A stretch of DNA of 64,000 bases from Campylobacter insulaenigrae NCTC 12927. GTDB taxonomy: Bacteria; Campylobacterota; Campylobacteria; Campylobacterales; Campylobacteraceae. Shown here piece by piece: positions 55,200-64,000 of this stretch. A program made the position numbers and the translations under genes. The stretch spans positions 1,240,001 to 1,304,000 of the forward strand of contig NZ_CP007770.1 of assembly GCF_000816185.1 (NCBI RefSeq), read 5' to 3'. The notes below the pieces were generated by a model. It saw nothing but the letters and a program-made list of their open reading frames with translations. It did not search any database and was not told the origin of the DNA. Every line of letters starts with the position of its first letter. Within the stretch, counting starts at the first letter, position 1.

Positions 55200-56468
55200 A
55201 TGAATTTAAAAGAACTAGACTTAAAATACATTTGGCACCCTTGCACGCAAATGAGCGATCATGAATTTTTACCTTTAATACCTATAAAAAAAGCTAAGGG
55301 AATATATTTGTATGATTTTGATGAAAAATCATACATAGACTGTATTAGCTCTTGGTGGGTAAATATTTTTGGCCATTGTAATGATTATATAAACGAAAAA
55401 ATCAAAGATCAGCTACAAAATTTGGAACATGTTTTACTTGCAGGCTTTTCGCATGAGCCTATCATAAAGCTTTCACAAAGACTTTGCAAACTTTTACCTT
55501 TTGATAAATGTTTTTTTGCAGACAACGGAAGTTCAGCCATAGAAGTAGCTTTAAAAATGAGTTTTCAATACCACTTAAACAATGGCTCTAAAAAGGATAA
55601 ATTCTTAGCTCTTAGCAATTCTTATCATGGAGAAACCTTAGGTGCATTAAGCGTTGGCGATGTAGCGCTTTATAAAAAAACCTATGAGCCTTTACTTTTA
55701 AAAAATATCACAACGCCTGTGCCAACTAGCAAGGACTATACAAAAGAACTTGAAATTTTAGAAAGCATTTTAAAAAATCATCATCATGAAATTTGTGCTT
55801 TTATACTTGAGCCTTTACTTCAATGTGCAGGCAATATGCATATGTATGAGCTTGGGTATTTAAATGAAGCGATTAAGCTTGCTAAAAATTATGATGTGCA
55901 AGTGATATTTGATGAAATAGCCACAGGTTTTGGACGCACAGGAGAAATGTTTGCGCTAGATTATTGTTCACAAAGCATTGATTATATATGTCTTTCTAAA
56001 GGTATCACGGGCGGGTATTTACCCCTTTCAGTAGTGCTTACTAAAGATGAAATTTATGAGAAATTTTATGATAGCTATGAAAGTCAAAAAGCCTTTTTAC
56101 ACTCTCACTCTTACACAGGCAATGCCCTAGCTTGCGTAGCGGCTAATGCGACTTTGGATATTTTTGAAAAAGAAAATATCATCACAAAAAACAAAATCAA
56201 AAGTGCTTTTATAAAAACTCAATGGGAGAGTTTAAAAGAATTTGAATTTTTAGGAAATTTTAGAAATTTAGGTATGGTGAGTGCATTTGACATACAAAAA
56301 AGCAAATACCAAAGAGCTGGACTTGAAGTTTTTCAAAAAGCCTTAGAAAAAGGATTACTTTTAAGACCACTTGGAAACACTATATATTTTATGCCACCAT
56401 ATATTATAAATGAAGATGAAATTTCTTATGTAGTGCAATCTTTAAGAGAGATTTTTAAGAATTTTTGA
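55200..56468 (+). CDS. bioA: Adenosylmethionine-8-amino-7-oxononanoate aminotransferase BioA
   Basis: This 422-residue class III aminotransferase has its PLP lysine in [14 protein letters not shown] and the entry motif IWHPCTQM. It makes 7,8-diaminononanoate with SAM as amino donor. It is divergent from the bioF set across a 131-base spacer and converges with bioD, sharing 27 bases at the 3' ends. No BirA operator is evident in the spacer. Confidence 0.95.
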   Translation: MNLKELDLKYIWHPCTQMSDHEFLPLIPIKKAKGIYLYDFDEKSYIDCISSWWVNIFGHCNDYINEKIKDQLQNLEHVLLAGFSHEPIIKLSQRLCKLLPFDKCFFADNGSSAIEVALKMSFQYHLNNGSKKDKFLALSNSYHGETLGALSVGDVALYKKTYEPLLLKNITTPVPTSKDYTKELEILESILKNHHHEICAFILEPLLQCAGNMHMYELGYLNEAIKLAKNYDVQVIFDEIATGFGRTGEMFALDYCSQSIDYICLSKGITGGYLPLSVVLTKDEIYEKFYDSYESQKAFLHSHSYTGNALACVAANATLDIFEKENIITKNKIKSAFIKTQWESLKEFEFLGNFRNLGMVSAFDIQKSKYQRAGLEVFQKALEKGLLLRPLGNTIYFMPPYIINEDEISYVVQSLREIFKNF

Positions 56469-57014
56469 AAGTTTTTCACATACTGTATCATCAAATTCTA
56501 TAATAGGAATTGAAGTATATTTACTTATAAAATCCTTGCTAAAATTATCTTGAGTTTTTAAGATTAAAGCAAGAATTTTAATATCTCTTTGTTTTAGTGC
56601 TTCTATGCTTAAAAGCGTGTGATTGATACTTCCTAGATAATCTTTTGCGACTAAAATCGTAGGGTACTTAAACGCACTCATATAATCAATCATCGTTTTT
56701 TCATCATCAAGGGGCGAAAAAAGCCCACCAGCTAGTTCAATAATGAGTTTATCACTTTGTGGAATTTGTATATCAAAGGCCTTATAGTTTAAATTTTCTA
56801 AAATCCTGCCTTTGTGTGGCGAAGCAGGAGTTTGCAAAAACACACCTTCTTTAAAAATCTTAGTTTTTGGGCTAAATTGAGATACTACCTCGCTATCTTT
56901 TGGCGTGCCTGCTTGAATAAGCTTAAAATAATCAAAGCCCAATTCCTTACAAAGCCTAGCACTTAGATAAGTCTTACCAACATCTGTGTCTATACCGCTG
57001 ATATAAATTTTCAT
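56442..57014 (-). CDS. bioD: Dethiobiotin synthetase BioD
   Basis: This 190-residue P-loop carboxylase-like protein starts [15 protein letters not shown]. It adds CO2 to diaminononanoate with ATP. It is slightly short (typical about 220). It is 7 bases after the SMR pair, so it may share their transcript. bioB is not in this window. Confidence 0.92.
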   Translation of the reverse strand: MKIYISGIDTDVGKTYLSARLCKELGFDYFKLIQAGTPKDSEVVSQFSPKTKIFKEGVFLQTPASPHKGRILENLNYKAFDIQIPQSDKLIIELAGGLFSPLDDEKTMIDYMSAFKYPTILVAKDYLGSINHTLLSIEALKQRDIKILALILKTQDNFSKDFISKYTSIPIIEFDDTVCEKLSKILKNLS

Positions 57015-57021
57015 ATTTTTC

Positions 57022-57336
57022 TTAGGAAAGTATTTTTAAGCCTATTGTACAAGCAATAATTATGATAATCAACGAAAGCTTTATAAAGCTTTTATTTTCT
57101 TTATAAAAAAGAATTCCAATTATCACTCCACCAGCAGTACCAACTCCAGTCCATATAGAGTATGCTACGCTCATAGCTATGCTTTGCATACTCAAACTTA
57201 AAAATCCAAAAGAGAAGGCAAAACTAATTGCTAAAGCCAAAAAATACAACCTCTTTTTAGTTTTAACCAATTCTTTCATGATAACAATACCAAGAACTTC
57301 AAAACATGCTGCAAGATTGAGAAAAAACCATTCCAT
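57022..57336 (-). CDS. Small multidrug resistance family protein, subunit 1
   Basis: This 104-residue four-helix SMR protein carries the family's membrane Glu in [12 protein letters not shown] (residue 13). Its start is the ATG of MEWFFLNL, one base after the stop of its partner. An upstream in-frame start at 57357 overlaps the partner. Paired SMR genes usually form heterodimeric exporters (EbrAB, YkkCD types). The substrate is not clear. Confidence 0.85.
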   Translation of the reverse strand: MEWFFLNLAACFEVLGIVIMKELVKTKKRLYFLALAISFAFSFGFLSLSMQSIAMSVAYSIWTGVGTAGGVIIGILFYKENKSFIKLSLIIIIIACTIGLKILS

Positions 57337-57337
57337 A

Positions 57338-57676
57338 TTAACTCTCTTTACTTGCAAATTTAAGCCCTATAACACTCAAAAGCAAAATAGCTATCAAAAT
57401 AATTTTTATAATAGATACAGGCTCGTTAAAAATCAACATTTCGTTTAACACTACACCCACAGTTCCAATACCCACAAAAACACTATAAACAATACTTACT
57501 TCTAATTTTTCACAAGCTTTTAGCATGCATGCAAATGAAATATAAACACCTATGATAGTTAATACATAGTGCCAAATTTCACTAGAATGTTTCAAACCAC
57601 TTACCCAAAAACATTCCACAACTCCACCTAGCACAACCATAAACCAAGCAAAATTTGCACTCATTTGTTTAAACAT
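57338..57676 (-). CDS. Small multidrug resistance family protein, subunit 2
   Basis: This is a 112-residue four-helix SMR protein. The first helix reads WFMVVLGGVVECFWVSGLKH, with the essential Glu and a W/GLK pattern that resembles the guanidinium exporter (Gdx/SugE) branch. I start at MFKQMSAN, with AAGGA upstream; other in-frame ATGs exist at the ends. It is translated just before subunit 1. No guanidine riboswitch is visible before it. Confidence 0.85.
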   Translation of the reverse strand: MFKQMSANFAWFMVVLGGVVECFWVSGLKHSSEIWHYVLTIIGVYISFACMLKACEKLEVSIVYSVFVGIGTVGVVLNEMLIFNEPVSIIKIILIAILLLSVIGLKFASKES

Positions 57677-57805
57677 ATACATCCTTAAAATCAAAAGTGC
57701 AAATTATACCAAATTTTAATATTTCATAATTTTAAATATTTCACTAATAAAATTAAATATTTATTAATATACATTTAATTTTTATTTTTATAAAATAAAA
57801 ATTAC

Positions 57806-57811
57806 TATAAA
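57806..57811 (+). promoter_or_regulatory. Candidate promoter of the asparaginase gene
   Basis: TATAAA lies 19 bases upstream of the ATG. The AAGGAAG ribosome site is at 57820-57826, so a very short leader of about a dozen bases is expected. Confidence 0.4.
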
Positions 57812-57830
57812 TTACATTAAGGAAGTAAAA

Positions 57831-58868
57831 ATGAAATTATTAATAAAAAGCAAAAATATTTTGCTCACATTAGCAAGTATAGCACTTTTATCAAGTACCA
57901 ATGTACTAGCAAAAAATTTCGAACCAGTTATTGTTATCCATGGAGGTACAAGTGGATTAGGTCTTACCGAAGAAGAATTTATTAAAAGAGAAAAGGTAAT
58001 GAAAGAATCTTTAAAAGCTGGTCAAAACATACTTGAAAAAGGAGGAAGTTCTGTTGATGCAGTTATTGCAGCTATAAAAGTAATGGAAAATAGTCCTGAA
58101 TTTAATGCTGGAAAAGGAGCTGTATTTACTTCAGATGGATTTAATGAACTTGATGCTTCTTTAATGGATGGAAAAAGTTTGAATGCAGGTGCTATTGCTA
58201 TGGCTAGAACTATTAAAAATCCTATAGAAGCAGCAAAAATTGTCATGGATAAAACTCCTCATACTTTAATAGCAGGAGAAGGTGCTGACAAGCTTGCTAA
58301 AAACAATGGCCTAGAGATTGTTAATCAAAAATATTTTTACACAGATCACAGATATAAACAATTACAAGATGCTAAAAAAAGTAAAAAAGTATTACTTGAT
58401 AGTGATAAAGCAAAAGCTCATTTAGGAATAAGCACAGAACCTTACTTAGGAACCGTTGGAGCCATTGCTTTGGATAAAAATGGAAATTTAGCAGCAGGAA
58501 CAAGCACAGGCGGAACTACAAATAAAATGACAGGTCGCATTGGAGACTCTCCTATTATAGGTGCTGGAAACTATGCAAATAACGACTCAGTAGCAGTATC
58601 TTGCACAGGAACTGGAGATATTTATATTAGAGTTGCTGCTGCCCACGAAGTTGCATCATTATATAAATATAAAAAATTATCAGTACAAAAAGCAGCTGAA
58701 GAAACCATAAAAGAAGTAGCAGAACTTGGCGGAACGGGCGGAATTATTTCTATTGATAAAAATGGTAAAGTAGGATATGCTTGGACTAAAGATAAGCTAG
58801 GTATGTATCATGGCGAAGCAAGAATAGGTAAAGAGCCTAAGATATTTTGGCCTGTAGATAAAAAATAA
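57831..58868 (+). CDS. Secreted Ntn-type asparaginase/isoaspartyl peptidase
   Basis: This 345-residue N-terminal nucleophile hydrolase of the plant-type asparaginase/IaaA family has a signal peptide (1-28, cleavage likely after VLA). The auto-cleavage site precedes Thr208 in GTVGAIALDKNGNLAAGTSTGG, of which the first part is decisive. Processing gives two chains. It hydrolyses L-asparagine and isoaspartyl dipeptides. Export suggests it frees aspartate in the periplasm for uptake. C. jejuni, as far as I recall, uses the unrelated AnsB type for this. It converges tightly with the YrdC-like gene. Confidence 0.9.
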   Translation: MKLLIKSKNILLTLASIALLSSTNVLAKNFEPVIVIHGGTSGLGLTEEEFIKREKVMKESLKAGQNILEKGGSSVDAVIAAIKVMENSPEFNAGKGAVFTSDGFNELDASLMDGKSLNAGAIAMARTIKNPIEAAKIVMDKTPHTLIAGEGADKLAKNNGLEIVNQKYFYTDHRYKQLQDAKKSKKVLLDSDKAKAHLGISTEPYLGTVGAIALDKNGNLAAGTSTGGTTNKMTGRIGDSPIIGAGNYANNDSVAVSCTGTGDIYIRVAAAHEVASLYKYKKLSVQKAAEETIKEVAELGGTGGIISIDKNGKVGYAWTKDKLGMYHGEARIGKEPKIFWPVDKK

Positions 58869-59291
58869 TTATCGAACTTTAATTAATCTCGTGCCTCGTA
58901 GCTTAAAAATCTTTGAGGCACTATTTTCGAAAAAAATTTCATCTATAATCTCATCAGCATTTTGTCTAGCCCATTTTTCATCAAATTTTTTTCCATGTTT
59001 ATTTGCTGAAGTAGAATAAAGCCAATCAAATTGTTTTAAAAATTCTTCATGAGCACAATCTTTTACAACGCGTATTGCTTTAGAATTAGAGTATAAAAAA
59101 GTAGTTTTTTTGCTTTTTCTAATGGTATTTTTAAAGTATTTTGGAATTCTTGTAAGCTTTTGAAGCTCACTAAATTTAGCTGTTGTAATAAGACAAGGTT
59201 TATTTAATTGCCTTTTTTTGAGTTTATTAAGGGCTTTTAAATCTTTACTTAAAAACCCAGCAGTTGTATCAGTTTGAGCTAAATAAATCAT
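58869..59291 (-). CDS. Short YrdC/Sua5-like domain protein
   Basis: This 140-residue protein has the Sua5/YrdC features: a PCLITTAKF substrate strand near residue 32 and [10 protein letters not shown] near residue 95. The family usually has about 190-200 residues or more, so this one lacks parts. Full-length enzymes make threonylcarbamoyl-AMP for t6A tRNA. This short form may be a relic or a divergent family member. It overlaps the carB stop by 4 bases and starts no new unit. Confidence 0.65.
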   Translation of the reverse strand: MIYLAQTDTTAGFLSKDLKALNKLKKRQLNKPCLITTAKFSELQKLTRIPKYFKNTIRKSKKTTFLYSNSKAIRVVKDCAHEEFLKQFDWLYSTSANKHGKKFDEKWARQNADEIIDEIFFENSASKIFKLRGTRLIKVR

Positions 59292-62200
59292 CCTTTTAAA
59301 TATTCTTGTAAGCTTTTAATTTCTAAATAACTTTTATTTTGCATAGCTTTTATAGCTTTAACTCCTGCATAAGCGGCTCTTAAATTTGTAAAATATGGAG
59401 TTTTAAAACGCAAAATATTTGCTCTAATTTTTTTAGTATCACCTTTAAAGCTATGCTCATCACTTGTATTGATAGCTAAATGGATTTCAGCATTTTTAAT
59501 TTTATCTTCAACATTTGGACGACCTTCTGAAATTTTATGCACAAATTCACATTCTATTTTTGCTTCTTGTAAAATTTTATAAGTTCCACTAGTAGCTATA
59601 ATTTTAAATCCAAGTTTAATATATTCATTAGCTAAATCCACTGCATATTTTTTATCTTTTTCTCTTAAAGATAAGAACACATTCCCACTTTTTGGTAAAA
59701 AATTTGATGAAGCAAGTTGGCTTTTTGCATATGAATTTGCGAAATTTTCACTCAAGCCCATGACTTCTCCAGTTGATCGCATTTCAGGACCAAGATCAAG
59801 ATCGCTGCCACTAAGTTTTGCAAAAGGAAAAACAACCCCTTTAACACTAATATGATTTGATTTTTTAGCTTTTAAAATTCCATTTTTTTCTTCAACCACT
59901 TCAAAAGTATCATAAAATTTCAAACTTTCTCTTAAATTCCCTTGCCACATTACGCGTGTTGCTACTTTAGCTAAAGGAATTCCAGTAGCCTTACTTACAA
60001 AAGGCACTGTTCTACTTGCTCTTGGATTTACTTCTATCATATAAAGTTTATTTTCATAAATTGCAAATTGTATATTTAAAAGCCCTACAACTCCTAAATT
60101 TAAAGCTATATCTTTGGTTTTTTGTTCAATTAATTCAAGCATTTTTTCATCAATATTTAAAGCAGGTAATGAACATGCACTATCACCTGAATGAATTCCT
60201 GCTTCTTCAATATGCTCCATTATCCCAGCTACATATACATCTTTGCCATCACAAATAGCATCAACATCAAGCTCAGTCGCATTGTCTAAGAACTGATCTA
60301 TTAAAACAGGACTTTTATCACTCACATCTACTGCTTCTTGCATATAAATTTTAAGCTCATTTTCATCATATACCACGCGCATAGCACGTCCACCTAAAAC
60401 ATAACTTGGTCTAACAAGAACAGGATAGCCTATCTCATTTGCTTTTGTTATTGCCTCTTCTACGCTAATTACTGTGCCATTTTTTGGTTGGTTAATCCCT
60501 AAATCATCTATGAATTTAGCAAATTTTTTTCTATCTTCTGCTAAATCTATCACTCTGGCACTAGTTCCTATAATCTTAGCACCAATTACACTTAAACGCT
60601 TAGCAAATTTTAACGGAGTTTGGCCACCAAAATGCACAATTACCCCATCTGGCTTCTCTTTGTCAATCACCGCTCTTAAATGCTCAAAATCAATGGGTTC
60701 AAAATACAAAATATCACTTGTATCATAATCTGTCGAAACTGTTTCAGGATTACAATTATACATGATAGTTTTCACGCCCATGTCTTTTAGAGCAAATGAA
60801 GCGTGCACACAAGCATAATCAAATTCAATCCCTTGCCCTATACGATTAGGTCCTCCGCCTATAATCATTACTTTTTTATCTTTTTTATCTTTACCATCTT
60901 TAATTTGAGTTAATTCGCTAGCATTGACACTAGAATATAAATAAGGTGTAAGAGCTTCAAATTCACCCGCACAAGTATCTACCTCGCTATATTGAACAAT
61001 AATTTTTTGTTTCATTCTCGCATAATAAATATCATTTTGACTTAATTCTAAATTATCTTTTTGATTGACTAAACTAGCTATTTTCTTATCTGAAAATCCA
61101 AAATTCTTAGCTTTTCTTAAAAGATGCTTATTGTTTAAAATATCCATATCTATTATTTCTTCAAAATCAACTATTTCTTTAATTTGATTTAAAAACCAAG
61201 TATCAATTTTGCAAAGCTCATAAAGTTCTTGAACACTAAACCCATCTCTAAATGCTTGTGCTATATAAAGTAATCGTTTTTCATTTGCATGACGAATTTT
61301 TGCTGTAAGTTCATTTTTATCACAATATATCACATCAAAACCACTTAAATTTCTTTCAAGAGAACACAAAGCCTTTTGTATACTTTCTTTAAAAGTTCTA
61401 CCTATTGCCATTACTTCGCCAACACTTTTCATGGCTGTACCAAGCTCTGTACTAGCTCCTGGAAATTTTTCAAAAGTAAAACGAGGAATTTTGGTTACTA
61501 TATAATCAATCACAGGTTCAAAAGAAGCAGGGGTTCCTGTTATATCATTTTTAATTTCGTCTAAACTAAATCCAACAGCCAAAAGTGTTGCAATTTTAGC
61601 TATAGGATAACCTGTAGCTTTACTTGCTAAAGCACTAGATCTAGAAACACGAGGATTCATCTCTATAACAATCATTCTACCATTTTGAGGATTAACGGCA
61701 AATTGTACATTTGATCCACCAGTATCAACACCAATTTCTCTTAAAATAGCAAAAGAAGCATTACGCATTACTTGATATTCCTTATCAGTAAGTGTTAAAG
61801 CCGGAGCTATAGTGATACTATCTCCAGTATGTACCCCCATAGGATCAAGATTTTCTATGGAACATACTATGATACAATTATCATTTTTATCGCGTATAAC
61901 TTCCATTTCGTATTCTTTCCAACCAAGCAAACTTTCTTCGATTAAAATTTCATGTATTGGGCTGAGTGCTAAGGCTGTATTTGCAAGTTCTTTAAATTCA
62001 TCCATATTATAAACTACACCACTACCTGCACCACCTAAAGTAAAAGATGCTCTAATCATCAAAGGAAAACCTATAGTATCAACAGCTTTTAAAGCTTCAT
62101 CATAATTATACGCATACATAGATTTTGGCAAATCCATACCTATTTTTTTCATACACTCTTTGAAAATCTGTCTATCCTCGCCTTTTTTGATAGCTTCTGG

Positions 62201-62551
62201 ATTGGCTCCTAAAAATTTAACATCTTTTAACTGGCCACTTTCATAAACTTCCATTGCTACATTTAATGCTACTTGACCACCCATGGTTGGCAATATAGCA
62301 TCAATATTTTCCTTTTTTATAATGCCTAAAATACTCTCTTTTGTAATTGGTTCTATGTAAGTTGCATCAGCAAATTCAGGATCTGTCATAATAGTCGCGG
62401 GATTAGAATTAATTAAAACTACTCTATATCCTAATTCTTTTAAAGTTTTAGCAGCTTGAGCTCCAGAATAATCAAATTCACACGCTTGTCCTATAATGAT
62501 AGGACCACTACCTATTAGAAGTATATTTTTTATATCTGTTCTTTTTGGCAT
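59288..62551 (-). CDS. carB: Carbamoyl-phosphate synthase large chain
   Basis: This 1087-residue protein has two ATP-grasp halves (about 1-550 and 555-935) and a C-terminal MGS-like allosteric domain. Start motif [20 protein letters not shown] and second-half [17 protein letters not shown] are typical. With CarA it makes carbamoyl phosphate for pyrimidines and arginine. carA is not in the window. The ATG overlaps nothing; mreC lies 76 bases upstream. Confidence 0.98.
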   Translation of the reverse strand: MPKRTDIKNILLIGSGPIIIGQACEFDYSGAQAAKTLKELGYRVVLINSNPATIMTDPEFADATYIEPITKESILGIIKKENIDAILPTMGGQVALNVAMEVYESGQLKDVKFLGANPEAIKKGEDRQIFKECMKKIGMDLPKSMYAYNYDEALKAVDTIGFPLMIRASFTLGGAGSGVVYNMDEFKELANTALALSPIHEILIEESLLGWKEYEMEVIRDKNDNCIIVCSIENLDPMGVHTGDSITIAPALTLTDKEYQVMRNASFAILREIGVDTGGSNVQFAVNPQNGRMIVIEMNPRVSRSSALASKATGYPIAKIATLLAVGFSLDEIKNDITGTPASFEPVIDYIVTKIPRFTFEKFPGASTELGTAMKSVGEVMAIGRTFKESIQKALCSLERNLSGFDVIYCDKNELTAKIRHANEKRLLYIAQAFRDGFSVQELYELCKIDTWFLNQIKEIVDFEEIIDMDILNNKHLLRKAKNFGFSDKKIASLVNQKDNLELSQNDIYYARMKQKIIVQYSEVDTCAGEFEALTPYLYSSVNASELTQIKDGKDKKDKKVMIIGGGPNRIGQGIEFDYACVHASFALKDMGVKTIMYNCNPETVSTDYDTSDILYFEPIDFEHLRAVIDKEKPDGVIVHFGGQTPLKFAKRLSVIGAKIIGTSARVIDLAEDRKKFAKFIDDLGINQPKNGTVISVEEAITKANEIGYPVLVRPSYVLGGRAMRVVYDENELKIYMQEAVDVSDKSPVLIDQFLDNATELDVDAICDGKDVYVAGIMEHIEEAGIHSGDSACSLPALNIDEKMLELIEQKTKDIALNLGVVGLLNIQFAIYENKLYMIEVNPRASRTVPFVSKATGIPLAKVATRVMWQGNLRESLKFYDTFEVVEEKNGILKAKKSNHISVKGVVFPFAKLSGSDLDLGPEMRSTGEVMGLSENFANSYAKSQLASSNFLPKSGNVFLSLREKDKKYAVDLANEYIKLGFKIIATSGTYKILQEAKIECEFVHKISEGRPNVEDKIKNAEIHLAINTSDEHSFKGDTKKIRANILRFKTPYFTNLRAAYAGVKAIKAMQNKSYLEIKSLQEYLKG

Positions 62552-62627
62552 AAATTTTCCTAAGATGATTTTTGTCTAAAATTATAACAAATCAAAGTTT
62601 TTTAAAAGTTGAATTTATTATGGAAAA

Positions 62628-63371
62628 TTAATTTTCTACCATATAAAAATAACTTGGAACTTTTACCTTAACATAAGGTTTTACGTAGGCATTTTGATAG
62701 GCTCCTTCTTCTTCTATTTTAAAAACCTCTCCTACTGGAATACCTGAAAAAAATATTTCATCTAATCCACTTGTATAAACCCTATCATTTATTTTAATTC
62801 CAAGCCATTTAGGAATATATTTTACTAAGATATAATCGTTTTTTCCATGAGCTATACCTGGAGCTTGATCTTTACCAACATAAACAGAAAATACACATTC
62901 TTCATCACCTTGCAAAAGCCCCATCGCTCTACCATTTTTTTCCACTACAATACCTGCAGTATATCCATTATAAATAAGACCTTTAACTTTATCTTTATAA
63001 TCTAAAATATCAAGCCATACTTTATGATAATCGCTGATTTGAACATAAGAAATAGCTTTTACCAAATTCACACTAGGATAATAAAAACTCGAATTTTTAT
63101 CGCTTAAAATATTATTTAGCTCATTAGAAAAATTTTTCATATAAATATTATTTTTTTCGAGTTCTAAATTTCTTTCTCGCAACTTTCTAATCTCTTGTGC
63201 TTGATTAAAATGTTCATCAAATTTATGCTTTATAAAAGTAAGACTTTGAGAAAAATATTCAAGTGCTATTGAGTTCAAATTTAACACATTTCGTTTTATT
63301 ACATCTCCATAATAAAACGAAATAAAAACCAAGAAAGATAAAACAAGTATACTAAAAATTTTACTCTTCAT
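62628..63371 (-). CDS. mreC: Rod shape-determining protein MreC
   Basis: This 247-residue protein has an N-terminal membrane helix (7-24), a coiled coil (about 50-90), and a periplasmic beta domain. It scaffolds cell-wall elongation with MreB, PBP2 and RodA. It starts inside the last 11 bases of mreB. No mreD follows; carB does. Confidence 0.94.
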   Translation of the reverse strand: MKSKIFSILVLSFLVFISFYYGDVIKRNVLNLNSIALEYFSQSLTFIKHKFDEHFNQAQEIRKLRERNLELEKNNIYMKNFSNELNNILSDKNSSFYYPSVNLVKAISYVQISDYHKVWLDILDYKDKVKGLIYNGYTAGIVVEKNGRAMGLLQGDEECVFSVYVGKDQAPGIAHGKNDYILVKYIPKWLGIKINDRVYTSGLDEIFFSGIPVGEVFKIEEEGAYQNAYVKPYVKVKVPSYFYMVEN

Positions 63372-64000
63372 TGGTTAGTTGATGTAATAAAGAAATTTCT
63401 TCCAAAGCTTTTCCAGTACCTTTTGCAACTGCTAATAATGGTTCATCTGCTACGTAAACTGGAAGTTTAACCACTTCAGAAAGATATTTGTCCAGTCCTC
63501 GTATTAAAGCTCCTCCACCTGTAAGCACAACCCCATTTTCAACAATATCAGCTGCAAGATCAGGTGGCATCATCTCAAGAACTATTTTTAATGCATCGGC
63601 AATTTCTTTTAAATGCTCTCTCATAGCCTCTCGAACATCTTCGCTTGTAAGCTCTATTCTATTTAATAAACCAGTGACTTGATCACGCCCTTTAACCACC
63701 ATAGAAAGCTCTTTTGGAAGTTGTACCGCAGAACCTATTGATATTTTAATTTCTTCTCCTGTTCTTTCACCTATTACAAGATTGTATTTTTCTTTTACAT
63801 AATTTACTATACTAGTATCAAGTTTATCACCTGCTGTGCGAATCGACTTTGATATAACAAGCCCACCCAACGAAGTAACTCCAATTTCAGTAGTTCCACC
63901 ACCAATATCCACAACTAAACTTCCTTGTGGTTCTCGGATTGGTAAATTTGCACCTATAGCAGCAGCCATTGGTTCTTCTATTAAAAATACTTCCCTTGCT
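63361..64000 (-). CDS. mreB: Rod shape-determining protein MreB (partial, 5' end outside window)
   Basis: The C-terminal 212 residues of the actin homologue MreB, with a nucleotide-binding DIGGGTTEIG loop and a GGGALIRGLDKYL phosphate-2 segment. The open frame continues to the window edge with AREVFLIEEPM, so no start codon is visible. It directs helical wall synthesis from the inner membrane. Confidence 0.97.
   Translation of the reverse strand, partial: AREVFLIEEPMAAAIGANLPIREPQGSLVVDIGGGTTEIGVTSLGGLVISKSIRTAGDKLDTSIVNYVKEKYNLVIGERTGEEIKISIGSAVQLPKELSMVVKGRDQVTGLLNRIELTSEDVREAMREHLKEIADALKIVLEMMPPDLAADIVENGVVLTGGGALIRGLDKYLSEVVKLPVYVADEPLLAVAKGTGKALEEISLLHQLTNEE

Noticed and set aside
57695-57830. 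Guanidine riboswitch before the SMR pair
   Set aside because: Read on the minus strand, the spacer has no ACGR loops or paired stems and is mostly A/T.
60016-60258. Plus-strand ORFs opposite carB
   Set aside because: They are shadows of the conserved CarB frame with no ribosome site.

Overview
This 64 kb window is a low-GC chromosomal segment from a Campylobacter species. The evidence is the flagellar type III genes, a CheA with a C-terminal receiver domain plus CheV, PseA beside HisH for flagellin sugar modification, PerR with AhpC and FdxA, an OXA beta-lactamase, and a BioC/BioG/BioF biotin cluster. From memory the gene order largely follows the region of Campylobacter jejuni around flhB to mreB, with rearrangements. 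The solitary trpB, the DcuC and PepE pair, PepT and the Ntn-type asparaginase would suit a member of the C. lari group, but that placement is an inference. I see no rRNA, tRNA, insertion sequence, prophage or CRISPR array.

Layout: 1-3.4 kb holds the end of a pseudaminic acid modification locus (hisH partial, pseA), a TauE/SafE permease and flhB. 3.6-10 kb holds a chemoreceptor, ahpC divergent from fdxA, and a fatty acid/phospholipid operon (ndk, yceD-like, rpmF, plsX, fabH). 10-20 kb holds the motAB stator, polA, a YqaA-like membrane protein, an LprI-like secreted protein, an isolated trpB preceded by a candidate leader peptide, and uvrA. From 45.5 kb down to 20.1 kb, about 25 kb is read from the minus strand only: lpxB, greA, eptC-like, lpxH-like, cheV, cheA, cheW, serB, tal, rplY, pth, lptF/G, lysA, a HAD protein, pheA, hisC, fliF, fliG, fliH and dxs. 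A perR-led group then follows down to serC. Most neighbours overlap or lie within a few bases.

45.5-64 kb is more mosaic. It holds pepT and zupT (plus strand), pepE and dcuC (minus), and surE, tcdA and an OXA beta-lactamase (plus). Next come bioF, bioG and bioC (minus), with bioA (plus) and bioD (minus) converging. A paired SMR exporter, a secreted asparaginase, a short YrdC-like gene, carB, and mreC/mreB (cut by the window edge) complete it.

How the genes work together: chemotaxis and flagellar assembly (cheVAW, fliFGH, flhB, motAB, a receptor) form one theme. Lipid A/LPS (lpxB, lpxH-like, eptC-like, lptF/G) and cell shape (mreBC) form a second. Amino acid, peptide and C4-dicarboxylate use (pepT, pepE, dcuC, asparaginase) is a third. 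Oxidative stress control (perR, ahpC, fdxA) is a fourth. I found no clearly unprecedented multi-gene system. The more interesting signals are small: the trpB leader ORF, a possibly leaderless zupT with an 11-bp inverted repeat upstream, the inverted repeat between ahpC and fdxA, the HAD protein with an altered motif I, and the exported Ntn asparaginase.
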